DNA of 58,581 bases from Desulfovibrionaceae bacterium. Lineage in GTDB: Bacteria > Desulfobacterota > Desulfovibrionia > Desulfovibrionales > Desulfovibrionaceae. The first letter of the stretch is position 1. Each line of letters begins with the position of its first letter. This document shows, piece by piece, positions 49,444 through 57,386 of the stretch. Location: positions 1 through 58,581 of the forward strand of contig JAFGBU010000044.1 in the NCBI GenBank assembly GCA_016932995.1, written 5' to 3'. The position numbers and the translations under genes are program-made. The notes under the pieces are model-generated. The model made no database searches. It saw only the letters and a list, made by a program, of their open reading frames with translations, and was not told the origin of the DNA.

Positions 49444-50742
49444 CTAGATGAGCAGGTTGTGTCTGTATATCCAGTCGTAGTTGCCGACCGGACGCCTCAG
49501 GGCCTCACTGGTCTGCTCCAGCATCCAGAGCGTGTTTTCGTAGCCGTACTTCTGCTCCTGATAGCGCGACAGGGGCACATTGACCGCGTTGACGCAGAAG
49601 GCGCCCGCGTCCACGCCGTAGGCGACGTCCAGGTGGTCAAAGGCCGCGGTCCGGCCGCACAGGGCCGGGTGGGATACGTTGTAGACCTGGATGTCGGGCT
49701 TCAGGCCGCGCAGGCGCTCGATGACCTCCCACTCGTAGGGCTTGATTGCGCCGCGGGCGAACACGGCCTCCACGTCCAGCCCGGACTCGACCAGGAACGC
49801 GGCCAGCTCGAACGGGCTGCCGTTGATGCTGCAGCCCACGGCCAAGGCCTTGCCGCGCAGCTCGGCCAGGAGGGGCTCCGCGGCCCGGCGCGCGGCCTGC
49901 TCAAGGCCGGAGGTGTCCAGGGTCCTGCCCACTGCGGCCGCGATCTTCTCATAGTGGTCCGCAATGGTTGAAAACCCGTAGGAGGTGGGCGCGAACACGG
50001 CCGGCATGCCCATGGCCTTGTGCATCTTGGCGCCCAGCCCGTTGGCCAGGGGGTGCAGGACCACCGAGGCCCGGGCATGGGCCATGCGGCCGAACTGGTC
50101 GAGCGAGGAGCAGAGCGGAATCTGCATCACGCTCTTAAGGCCTGCGGCGCGCAGGACCCGGTACAGCTCGCCGGACTCGGAAAGGGGCATGAACGTGCCC
50201 AGGACGTTCAGGGCGTTCGGGTCCGGCGCGCGGGTCTCGTGCTTCAGGAACTCGAAGAACGAGGTGTAGGCCGAGGTGAACGGCGAGTCCTTGAGCCCGA
50301 TGGTGATCGGGGCCATGGCCCCGAGGATGATCCTCTTGCCCGTGGCCTGCTCCAGCCGGTTGATGAGCGCGCTGAAGTCCGTGCCCAGGACGTAGTCCGG
50401 GCAGCCCACGATGAGGAAGACGACCTTTTCGGGCCGCTGGGAGGCGATGTCCATGACCCCTTTCTCGACCTTGGCCAGGTGCTTGCCCATGGTCATGTCC
50501 AGCTCGGACACGCAGAGCATGTAGAAGCGGTCGGTGAACCCCCGGGCATGGGCCATGAACGCCGAGTGGCGCAGGCAGGCGGACGGCCCGGCCATGACGC
50601 TTATGGACTCGGGCAGCAGCAGGCAGGTCTCGATGACCCCCCAGCCCGCGAGGTTGGGTCCCACGCCCTCCAGGGGGGCAAAGGGGAAGTCCGCCCTGTT
50701 GCGCAGCCTTTCAATACTGATTCGAGCCTGATCCAAAAGCAT
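49444..50742 (-). CDS. Nitrogenase-like component 1, D-type subunit
   Basis: A 432-residue component 1 homologue with the three cysteines expected at the D-subunit cluster site: C40 (ETCLLLPES), C56 (GPSACLRHS) and C114 (VGCPDYVLGTD). The position corresponding to the FeMo-cofactor Cys of NifD appears, by eye, to be His230 (VVLHPLANG), so a FeMo-type cofactor is not expected. It is shorter than NifD (about 480). Starts at ATG 50742 behind AAAGGA; 39 bases follow the NifH-like stop. It probably forms a heterotetramer with the next gene's K-like product and takes electrons from the NifH-like protein. Confidence 0.8.
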   Translation of the reverse strand: MLLDQARISIERLRNRADFPFAPLEGVGPNLAGWGVIETCLLLPESISVMAGPSACLRHSAFMAHARGFTDRFYMLCVSELDMTMGKHLAKVEKGVMDIASQRPEKVVFLIVGCPDYVLGTDFSALINRLEQATGKRIILGAMAPITIGLKDSPFTSAYTSFFEFLKHETRAPDPNALNVLGTFMPLSESGELYRVLRAAGLKSVMQIPLCSSLDQFGRMAHARASVVLHPLANGLGAKMHKAMGMPAVFAPTSYGFSTIADHYEKIAAAVGRTLDTSGLEQAARRAAEPLLAELRGKALAVGCSINGSPFELAAFLVESGLDVEAVFARGAIKPYEWEVIERLRGLKPDIQVYNVSHPALCGRTAAFDHLDVAYGVDAGAFCVNAVNVPLSRYQEQKYGYENTLWMLEQTSEALRRPVGNYDWIYRHNLLI

Positions 50743-50784
50743 GCGGGTGTCCTTTCAGCGGTCTTGCGGCGCGCGGCGGCCGGG

Positions 50785-51552
50785 TCAGGCGGCGTTGCGT
50801 TCGGCCCTGAGGTTTACGATGGTCCGGGCCAGCTCAAAGAAGCGCAGCGAGGTGGGCAGGGTGCGGTCGCCCTCCACGATGGTCTTGCCCTGCTCCTCAA
50901 AGGCGTGGATGGCCCGGTCGCGCGGGATCACGCCGATGATCGAGGTCTGCATGTGGCGGGCGAACTCCTCCACCCGCTCGACCTCGTCGACCATGTCCCG
51001 GCAGTTGAGGATCAGCCCGCCCAGCTCGGCGTAGTTGCGGTCGGCGAAGTTGCGCAGGGCCAGGATGATGTTCTTGGCCGCGAGCAGGGCCATCTTCTCG
51101 CCCGAGGTGACGATGACCACCTTGTCGGCCAGGCCTTCGCGCATGGGCACGGCGATGCCGCCGCACACGATGTCGGCCAGGATGTCGTAGAGCACGATGT
51201 CCGGCTTGAAGGCGGCGTAGGCCTCCATCTCGTCCAGGAGCTCAAAGGCGGTGAGCATGCCGCGGCCGAAGCAGCCGACCCCGGGGGTCGGCCCGCCCAC
51301 CTCCATGCAGACCACGCCGCCCACGCCCTTTTTGGCGATGGCCTCCAGGGTCTGCGGCCGGCCCTTTTCCTGGAGGTACTGCAGGATCGGCGGCGGGCTG
51401 GTCCCGCCCAGCAGGTTGATGGTCGAGTCGGTCTTGGGATCGCAGCCCAGCTGCATCACGTTGTAACCCTGGAGCCCGAGCGCGGCGGAAATGCCGGACG
51501 CCACCGTGGATTTGCCGATGCCGCCCTTGCCGTAGATGGCTACCTTGATCAA
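50785..51552 (-). CDS. Nitrogenase-like iron protein (NifH/BchL/CfbC family)
   Basis: A 255-residue ATPase reductase. The P-loop is GKGGIGKS at residues 8-15, GCDPKTDST follows at 36-44, and the bridging [4Fe-4S] cluster cysteines are C94 in GGPTPGVGCFGRG and C130 in DIVCGGIAVP. It is shorter than NifH (about 290). The start is TTG at 51552 with GGAGG six bases upstream, overlapping the HydE-like stop in TTGA. It should feed electrons, with ATP hydrolysis, to the D/K-like complex next to it. Confidence 0.9.
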   Translation of the reverse strand: MIKVAIYGKGGIGKSTVASGISAALGLQGYNVMQLGCDPKTDSTINLLGGTSPPPILQYLQEKGRPQTLEAIAKKGVGGVVCMEVGGPTPGVGCFGRGMLTAFELLDEMEAYAAFKPDIVLYDILADIVCGGIAVPMREGLADKVVIVTSGEKMALLAAKNIILALRNFADRNYAELGGLILNCRDMVDEVERVEEFARHMQTSIIGVIPRDRAIHAFEEQGKTIVEGDRTLPTSLRFFELARTIVNLRAERNAA

Positions 51553-52559
51553 GATCGTCCTCCTTGCATCTTCAATGAATCGCCCCGGCCCTGGTCCAGG
51601 GTCCTTTTGGCCCGCTTGAGCACCCGCTTGGCCTCCTCGATGGACACGTAGCGCTTCCTGGTGGTGATCTGGAACTCGTATTCGATCTTGTCGTTTCTGC
51701 TCTTCAGGAACGGGTTGCAGTTGGGCATGATCACGTTGGCCCCGCCGTGCACAAAGGCCTGGTACTGGCCCTGTTCGGGCGACAGGGTGGCCACGGTGTT
51801 GGCCGCGGCCAGGTGCGTGTTCCTGGTCACTATCCTGGTCAGGGCGAAGACCCGCAGCATCAGGTCCATGTCCCCGGGCCGCTCGTCGCGCAGCGGGGTC
51901 TGGTGGTGGGGGATGAACGGCCCGATGTTGATCATGTCCGGCTGGAAGGACTGGAAGAACGCGATGTCCTCGCACAGGTCCTCCAGGGTCTGGCCGGGCA
52001 GGCCCACGATGTTGCCCACCCCGACCTGGAAGCCGATCTCGCGCAGGTAGTCGATGGTTCCCAGCCGGTCCTCCAGGCGCAGGCCCGGGCGCATCCTGGA
52101 GTACAGCTCCGGGTTCATGGTCTCGTGCTTCATCAGGTACCGGCCGGCCCCTGCGTCCTTGAACGCGCGCAGCTCGTTTCGGGGCCGCTCGCCCAGGCTC
52201 AGGGTTATGGCCACCTCGGCCTGGGAGAGGATGCGCTCGATCACCGAGCAGAGCATGGCGCAGGTGTAGTGGTAGTCCTCGCCCGACTGGAGGACCACGG
52301 TCCTGAGCCCGGCCTGGGCAATGGACAGCGCGGTCTGGACGATCTGGTCCCCGGTCATCCGGAAGCGTTTGGCCTCGGCGTTGTCCTTGTACAGGCCGCA
52401 GTAGAGGTCGTTTCTGCAGCAGTGGTTGGAGAAATGGACCACCCCGCGCAGCTGCGCCTTGTCGCCGCAATGGGCCCTGCGCACCTGGTCGGCCTCGCGG
52501 AACAGGGCGGCCTGGTTGTCCGCGTCCCGCAGCGCGGCAAGGATTGCTTCTCGATTCAT
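51549..52559 (-). CDS. HydE-like radical SAM homologue with Asp in the cluster motif
   Basis: A 336-residue protein clearly homologous to HydE: FSNHCCRNDLYCGLYKDNAE, VVLQSGED near residue 90, TLSLGERPRNEL, HETMNPELYSRMRPG, GLPGQTLEDL, GPFIPHHQTPL and GGANVIMPN all follow HydE order. The CX3CX2C motif is changed: C47, then Asp51 where the second Cys should be, then C54; an extra Cys (C48) lies beside the first. The codons read TGC TGC AGA AAC GAC CTC TAC TGC, so more than one base change is involved. Whether it binds a [4Fe-4S] cluster or does radical chemistry is open. It sits in the place a hydE gene might hold after hydF, separated by the hydrogenase-like gene. Confidence 0.85.
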   Translation of the reverse strand: MNREAILAALRDADNQAALFREADQVRRAHCGDKAQLRGVVHFSNHCCRNDLYCGLYKDNAEAKRFRMTGDQIVQTALSIAQAGLRTVVLQSGEDYHYTCAMLCSVIERILSQAEVAITLSLGERPRNELRAFKDAGAGRYLMKHETMNPELYSRMRPGLRLEDRLGTIDYLREIGFQVGVGNIVGLPGQTLEDLCEDIAFFQSFQPDMINIGPFIPHHQTPLRDERPGDMDLMLRVFALTRIVTRNTHLAAANTVATLSPEQGQYQAFVHGGANVIMPNCNPFLKSRNDKIEYEFQITTRKRYVSIEEAKRVLKRAKRTLDQGRGDSLKMQGGRS

Positions 52560-52586
52560 GGTTTCACTCTATGGCTGGTTTGGCCG

Positions 52587-54224
52587 CTACCTGGCGTTCA
52601 CGGTGATCATTTGGCCGGAGTCGGCGTCCTGGACCAGGAGCACGCAGGCGTTGCAGGGGTCAAAGGCGTGCACCGTGCGCAGTATCTCCCGGGGCCGGAG
52701 CGCGTCGGCCACCGGGGTGTCCATGAGCGCCTGCTCCAGCGGGCCGCGCACTCCGTCGGCGCTGCGCGGGGAGAAGTTCCACAGCGAGGGGATCAGGTAG
52801 TCGTGGCGCGCGATCCTGTTCTTACGCACCGAGATGGTGTGGGTCAGCGCCCCCCGGGCGACCTCCACCCGGCCCGTGCCCAGGCCCGAGCAGGGTAGGG
52901 TCCAGGGCCGGCTCATGGTCCTGTCGCCGTGGGCAAGCGAGGCGTCCAGGCTGTCGAGCCAGCCCATGGCGGCCTGGGCAAGGACAGCGGACTCGATGCC
53001 CCGGGCCAGGAGCCGCCCCAGGGTGGAGTTCATGGCCCCCAGGCCCAGATTTGCCGGGCCCAGGGTCTTGTCCAGCATCTCCCGGACCGCGACTCGGCCT
53101 TGGGCGCAGGCCCCAAGCACCCGGGCCAGCGGCCCGACCTCGCAGGCCTGTTCGCCGTGGCGGGGCGCGGCCAGCCATTCAAAGGCCCCCTCGGGCCAGC
53201 GGCAGGACGGGCCGTTTGCGCCGAAGCGCAGTTGGTATCTGTCGGCGTGCTCCGGCGTCCAGGACTGGTCGCAGAGCTCCGTGACCTGATCGGGATGCGC
53301 CGGGTGGACCTGGAGGGTTGTTTCGCCCCCCGCGGTTTCAGCCATGGTGAACACCCCGCCCGGGAACAGCCTGCCGTCCCCGGAGGGCTGCGAGAAGTCG
53401 CCCCAGGCCAGGAAGGTCCCGGTGCGGCCGATGCCCGCCCATTCGGGATAGGCGCTGGCGATGCGCGCCAGGTCCGGGGCAAAGGTCCGGCAGACAAAGT
53501 CCCGGCAGTCCTGCATCAGGACCCGCAGGCGGTCTCGGACCAGGGGGCCGAGGTCCATGTCCTCGGACAGGCCGCCGACCTGATAGGCCGGATGTCGGCT
53601 GTCCGAGCAGCCCAGCGAATCAAGGATTTTGGCCAGCTTGGCGCGCGCCTCTAGCGAGGCCTGGCCATGGCCGTGGACCAGCAGATGGAGCTCGTCCGGG
53701 GCCTGGCGCGCGGGATGATCAGGGCTCGCGGCGCTGAACACGTCGGCCCCGCCCTGGGCCAGGGCCCGCAGGCGGGCCTGCGCGTTTTGAAAGAATCCGG
53801 CCCTGTTGCCCGAGGGCCCGGCCAGCCGCGCGGCCTTTGCCGGGTCGGCCCGCAGGGCGCGGTCCACGCCCAGCCAGTCCGAGAGGTAGAACTGATAGAC
53901 ATGGACCAGATGGTCCTGGATGCAGCGCACGGCCTGCACCAGGCTGCGCACCAGGCGCGCGTTGCGGGGCGGGACCACGCCCGCCAGGTCCTCGATGGCC
54001 CGCACCGCGGCCAGGGCGTGCGCGTCGTTGCAAAGGCAGTGCGCACGCTGGACGAAACGCGGCGCGCCGCCCTCGTCCAGACCCCCTTCAAGGAGCAGGT
54101 CCGGGTTGCGGACCATCTTGCCGGTGCTCCAGACCTCGTCCACGCGGCCGTTGCAAAGGCGCACGCAAAGGACGAAGGTGTTGCCCGCGCAGACGATGTC
54201 TTTGTCTGCCAGCTTGTTGCTCAT
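52587..54224 (-). CDS. [NiFe]-hydrogenase large-subunit homologue with altered metal site
   Basis: A 545-residue homologue of the [NiFe]-hydrogenase large subunit. The region FVQRAHCLCNDAHALAAVRA (residues 57-76) aligns with the L1 motif QRICGVC..HA, but the first Cys becomes His62, with Cys63 and Cys65 following. The proton-transfer Glu of the V-E-G-H motif is replaced (CAGNTF near residue 13). The active-site Arg region EVARGALTH and PSLWNFSPR are kept. DPCNAC (522-527) is kept and is followed by an 18-residue tail in which Leu stands where the cleavage His/Arg should be. No small subunit gene is nearby. Start ATG 54224. It may be a modified metalloprotein or a cofactor scaffold, not a standard hydrogenase. 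Confidence 0.85.
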   Translation of the reverse strand: MSNKLADKDIVCAGNTFVLCVRLCNGRVDEVWSTGKMVRNPDLLLEGGLDEGGAPRFVQRAHCLCNDAHALAAVRAIEDLAGVVPPRNARLVRSLVQAVRCIQDHLVHVYQFYLSDWLGVDRALRADPAKAARLAGPSGNRAGFFQNAQARLRALAQGGADVFSAASPDHPARQAPDELHLLVHGHGQASLEARAKLAKILDSLGCSDSRHPAYQVGGLSEDMDLGPLVRDRLRVLMQDCRDFVCRTFAPDLARIASAYPEWAGIGRTGTFLAWGDFSQPSGDGRLFPGGVFTMAETAGGETTLQVHPAHPDQVTELCDQSWTPEHADRYQLRFGANGPSCRWPEGAFEWLAAPRHGEQACEVGPLARVLGACAQGRVAVREMLDKTLGPANLGLGAMNSTLGRLLARGIESAVLAQAAMGWLDSLDASLAHGDRTMSRPWTLPCSGLGTGRVEVARGALTHTISVRKNRIARHDYLIPSLWNFSPRSADGVRGPLEQALMDTPVADALRPREILRTVHAFDPCNACVLLVQDADSGQMITVNAR

Positions 54225-54625
54225 GGCCTTGCCTGACGCGGCCTTGCGATCCGCCGGCACAGGGGTTGACCGGGTCGGCCGGTTTTTCCGGGACCCCGGG
54301 CCGCGGCCCGGGGTGACCCGCGGCCTCGCATCGGGAAGTCCCATCCGGACACGCCTTGGCTTTCAACGCGCCTGTGCGTCGCCGACCCGCAAAGGCCGCA
54401 CGCCTCCTCGTGAAAATAGCGAGGCTTTTTATCCGCTGAAAGAGTACGAAATTTTATTATGTCATTCTGTCGTGTTATCTTTCAAAAAATCTTGTTATCA
54501 TATTTATTTCTTTCTTGTAAAGGGCCGGGGTTTCGGAGCGCTTGACAGCCCGGGGAAAAAGGCTTCCTGCCCGAGGCCAACCCGGCGTCCGGGCCGCGGC
54601 CGTCATCGGGCCCGGCCCGGCGCGG
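54225..54625. other. Spacer between hydF and the hydrogenase-like gene
   Basis: 401 bases with no gene. The stretch 54410-54530 is AT-rich in contrast to its surroundings and holds the promoter candidate described separately. The GC-rich part next to the gene start (54225-54400) is probably leader. Confidence 0.55.
54456..54485 (-). promoter_or_regulatory. Candidate promoter of the hydrogenase/nitrogenase-like operon
   Basis: On the minus strand TTGAAA (54485-54480), 18 bases, then CATAAT (54461-54456), followed by AAAATTT. It would start a transcript about 225 bases before the large-subunit-like ATG. No sigma-54 GG-N10-GC box typical of nif promoters was found in this spacer. Confidence 0.45.
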
Positions 54626-55825
54626 TCAGAGCCCAAAGGGCCGCAGCACCCGGGGCAGCAGCCCCTGGACCTTGGAGATGGCCACCCCGTAGTTGGTGAT
54701 CGCCACCCCCCGGCGATGGCACTCCCTGATCCTCCTGAGCATCTCCATGCGGTTCAGCATGCACGCCCCGCAGTGGACCGCGAGCTTGTAGCGCTCCAGG
54801 TCGTCGGGAAAATCGTGGCCCGCGTAGAACTCGAAGCGCAGCTCCTTGCCCGTGTACTGGCTGAACCAGCGCGGAATCTTGACCCGGCCGATGTCGTCGG
54901 CCACGGGATGGTGGGAGCAGGCCTCGGCGATGAGCACCCGGTCCCCGTCCGCAAGGTCGTCGATGGCCGCGGCCCCGGCCGCGAGCTTGGGCAGGTCGCC
55001 CTTGTAGCGGGCAAAGAGGATGGAAAAGGTCGTCATCGGGACCGCGTCCGGCACGTCGCCGGCCACCTTGAGCACCACCTGGGAGTCCGTGACCACCAGG
55101 GCCGGGGGCCGCCGCAGACTGGCCAGGGCCTCCTCGATCTCGCGTTCCTTGACCACCACGCCCACGGCGTCGCAGTCGAGTATCTCCCGCAGCACCTGGA
55201 CCTGGGGCAGGATCAGGCGGCCCTTGGGCGCGGCCAGGTCGATGGGCACCACGCAGACCACCCAGTCCCCCTCGGTGACGCAGTCGCTGACCAGGGCGGG
55301 CTCCTGCTTGTACTCCAGGGGCGCCATGTCTATCAGGGCCTGCTTGAGCCCGTCCACGCCCTGCCCGGTCTTGGAGGACACCGGCATGAACCGGATATTT
55401 GTCTGTCGGCAGTAGGCGATCTCCTCCTCCAGGGGCGCGCGGAGGTCGCTCTTGTTGGCGGCCAGGATGACCGGGATTTCGAGCCCTTGGACCTCCTCCA
55501 AAAGCTCCTTTTCCGGCCCTCCCAGGCCCTGCTCCCCGCAGACCAGGATGCACAGGTCGGCGCGCATGAGAATCTTTCTGGTCGCCTTGACCCGCAGGGC
55601 CCCGAGCTCGCCGACATCGTCCAGCCCGGCCGTGTCAAAAAAGGTCACCGGGCCAAGGGGCAGGAGCTCATAGGGCTTGGCCACCGGATCGGTGGTCGTG
55701 CCGGGCGTGTCCGAGACTATGGCGATGTCCTGGCCGGTCACGGCGTTGATCAACGACGACTTGCCCGCATTCCTGCGGCCGACGATGGCGATTACCAGGC
55801 GGACGCCGCGTGGCGCTTGCTGCAT
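54626..55825 (-). CDS. hydF: [FeFe]-hydrogenase maturation GTPase HydF
   Basis: A 399-residue HydF. GTPase motifs are GRRNAGKSS (G1), TPGTTTDP, DTAGLDD (G3) and NKSD (G4). The C-terminal cluster site CSH (C303, H305) and HCGAC (C352, C355) fits the HydF pattern CxHx(44-53)HCxxC. HydF is the scaffold that loads the [2Fe] unit made by HydE and HydG onto HydA. ATG at 55825 behind GGAGAAG. hydG and hydA are not in the window. aspA upstream. Confidence 0.95.
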   Translation of the reverse strand: MQQAPRGVRLVIAIVGRRNAGKSSLINAVTGQDIAIVSDTPGTTTDPVAKPYELLPLGPVTFFDTAGLDDVGELGALRVKATRKILMRADLCILVCGEQGLGGPEKELLEEVQGLEIPVILAANKSDLRAPLEEEIAYCRQTNIRFMPVSSKTGQGVDGLKQALIDMAPLEYKQEPALVSDCVTEGDWVVCVVPIDLAAPKGRLILPQVQVLREILDCDAVGVVVKEREIEEALASLRRPPALVVTDSQVVLKVAGDVPDAVPMTTFSILFARYKGDLPKLAAGAAAIDDLADGDRVLIAEACSHHPVADDIGRVKIPRWFSQYTGKELRFEFYAGHDFPDDLERYKLAVHCGACMLNRMEMLRRIRECHRRGVAITNYGVAISKVQGLLPRVLRPFGL

Positions 55826-55862
55826 GTCTTCTCCTCGGCTTGAGGCCCTGCGCCGCGCAGGG

Positions 55863-55948
55863 CCGGGGCCCTTGTCTTTGATCCCTGATCGGCCCGACGG
55901 TCCGGGGCCCTTGTCTTTGATCCCTGATCGGCCCGACGGTCCGGGGCC
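55863..55948. repeat. 39-bp direct repeat between hydF and aspA
   Basis: Two identical 39-base copies (55863-55901 and 55902-55940) plus a partial third of about eight bases (55941-55948), in the short spacer before hydF. Each copy contains GGGGCCC and TGATCGGCC words. No function is evident. Confidence 0.9.
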
Positions 55949-55952
55949 GGGG

Positions 55953-57386
55953 TCATTTCCCGTCCCTTGGCGGTCTCAGGCCGTCATGCTCCCCGGGGCT
56001 TGAGCCGAGCTTGCGCATGCGCTTCGGGGAGAGCAGCTCGGCTATGGTCCGGGCGTCGGCAACGCCCAGGTCCATGACCACTTGGGCCACGGTCTTGTCC
56101 TCGGCCTCTGCCCGGCGCACGATGTCCTCCACCTGCTGATAGCCGAGCGCCGGGACGAGCACGGTGGCCAGGGCCTTGCTCTGGTCCACGAGCTCCCGGC
56201 AGCGCCCGGGCCTGGCCTTGAGGCCGCGCACGCATCTCTGGTCAAAGAGCCGGGTGGCGTTGCACAGCAGGACCAGGGAGTCGATGAACTCGTGGGTCAG
56301 CAGGGGCAGCAGATGGTTCAGGTCCAGCTGGCCCATGCCCACGCACAGGGTGACGCATTGGCCGGCGGCCATGACCTTGAGCGCGACCTGGGCCACGGCC
56401 TCGGGCATGACCGGGTTGATCTTCCCGGCCATGACGCTGGATCCGGCCTGCAAAGGAGGCAGGTCCAGCTCGCCGAGCCCGCAGTCCGGGCCGCTGGCCA
56501 GCAGCCTGAGGTCGTTCGCGATCTTGAGCAGGTTGGCCGCGCAGGCGCTGAGCATGCCCATGGCCTCGGCGAAGCAGTCCATGTTCTGGGTGGCGTCGAT
56601 CAGATTTTCGCTCCTGGATACGGGCAACCCGGTGATGCGCTTGAGGTTTTCCACCACGCGCAGGATGTACTCCCGGGGCGCGCCCAGGCCCGTGCCGACC
56701 GCAGTGCCGCCGAGGTTCACCTGCTTGATGCGCTCGCGGCACTTGAATATCCGCCAGCGGTCCCTGGCCAGGGCCTCGGCATAGGCCCCGAACTCCATGC
56801 CCAGGGTCATGGGCACGGCGTCGCGCAGCTGGGTGCGGGCGACCTTGAGGATGTCGGCGAACTCCTGCTCCTTGCGCTGCATGTTCTCCTGCAGCCGGGC
56901 CAGGTTGGCCTCCAGCTCCTTGAGCAGGTTGAGCCCGGCCACCTTGAGGGCGGTGGGAAAGACGTCGTTGGTGGACTGGTGCAGGTTGAGGTGCATGAAC
57001 GGGTGCACCGTGCCGTAGTCGCCCTTTTCCGCGCCCAGAAGCTCGTTGGCCCGGTTGGCCAGGATCTCGTTCATGTTCATGTTGGTCGAGGTGCCGGCGC
57101 CGCCCTGCAGGGGGTCCACCAGGACGTGCCCGTGCAGGCGGCCGGCCTCCATCTCCCGGCAGGCGGCCATGATGGCCTGGGCCTTGGCCTCCTCGATGTG
57201 CCCGAGCTCGGCGTTGGTCATGGCGCAGGCGCGTTTCACCTGGGCCAGGGCGATGATGAACTGTGGCCGCCAGCGCTGCCCGGAGAGGGGAAAGTTTTCC
57301 TGGGCGCGCAGGGTGTGGATGCCGTAATAGGCCTTGCGGGGCAGGGCGCGCTCGCCCAGGGCGTCGGACTCGATTCTCTTGGGCAT
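55953..57386 (-). CDS. aspA: Aspartate ammonia-lyase
   Basis: A 477-residue AspA. The superfamily signature GSSVMAGKINPV near residue 320 is the GSSxMPxKxNP motif with Pro-Ala changed to Ala-Gly. GGAGTSTNMNMNEILANRA near residue 95 and HPFMHLNLHQSTNDVFPTA near residue 128 match aspartase/fumarase active-site segments. It deaminates aspartate to fumarate. aspA next to hydF is an arrangement known in Desulfovibrio. ATG at 57386 behind AAGG. Class II fumarase is a less likely alternative. Confidence 0.9.
   Translation of the reverse strand: MPKRIESDALGERALPRKAYYGIHTLRAQENFPLSGQRWRPQFIIALAQVKRACAMTNAELGHIEEAKAQAIMAACREMEAGRLHGHVLVDPLQGGAGTSTNMNMNEILANRANELLGAEKGDYGTVHPFMHLNLHQSTNDVFPTALKVAGLNLLKELEANLARLQENMQRKEQEFADILKVARTQLRDAVPMTLGMEFGAYAEALARDRWRIFKCRERIKQVNLGGTAVGTGLGAPREYILRVVENLKRITGLPVSRSENLIDATQNMDCFAEAMGMLSACAANLLKIANDLRLLASGPDCGLGELDLPPLQAGSSVMAGKINPVMPEAVAQVALKVMAAGQCVTLCVGMGQLDLNHLLPLLTHEFIDSLVLLCNATRLFDQRCVRGLKARPGRCRELVDQSKALATVLVPALGYQQVEDIVRRAEAEDKTVAQVVMDLGVADARTIAELLSPKRMRKLGSSPGEHDGLRPPRDGK

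Noticed and set aside
51549-52559. Explaining the Asp51 of the HydE-like protein as a sequencing error
   Set aside because: A Cys codon to GAC needs more than one base change and the flanking reading frame is intact and highly conserved.
50785-54224. Reading the locus as ordinary nitrogen fixation
   Set aside because: The K-like subunit lacks two cluster cysteines, the cofactor Cys is not evident in the D-like subunit, and nifB, nifE, nifN and nifV are absent from the window.
52587-54224. Calling the large-subunit homologue a working [NiFe] hydrogenase
   Set aside because: One Ni ligand position and the proton-transfer Glu are replaced, and no small subunit is nearby.
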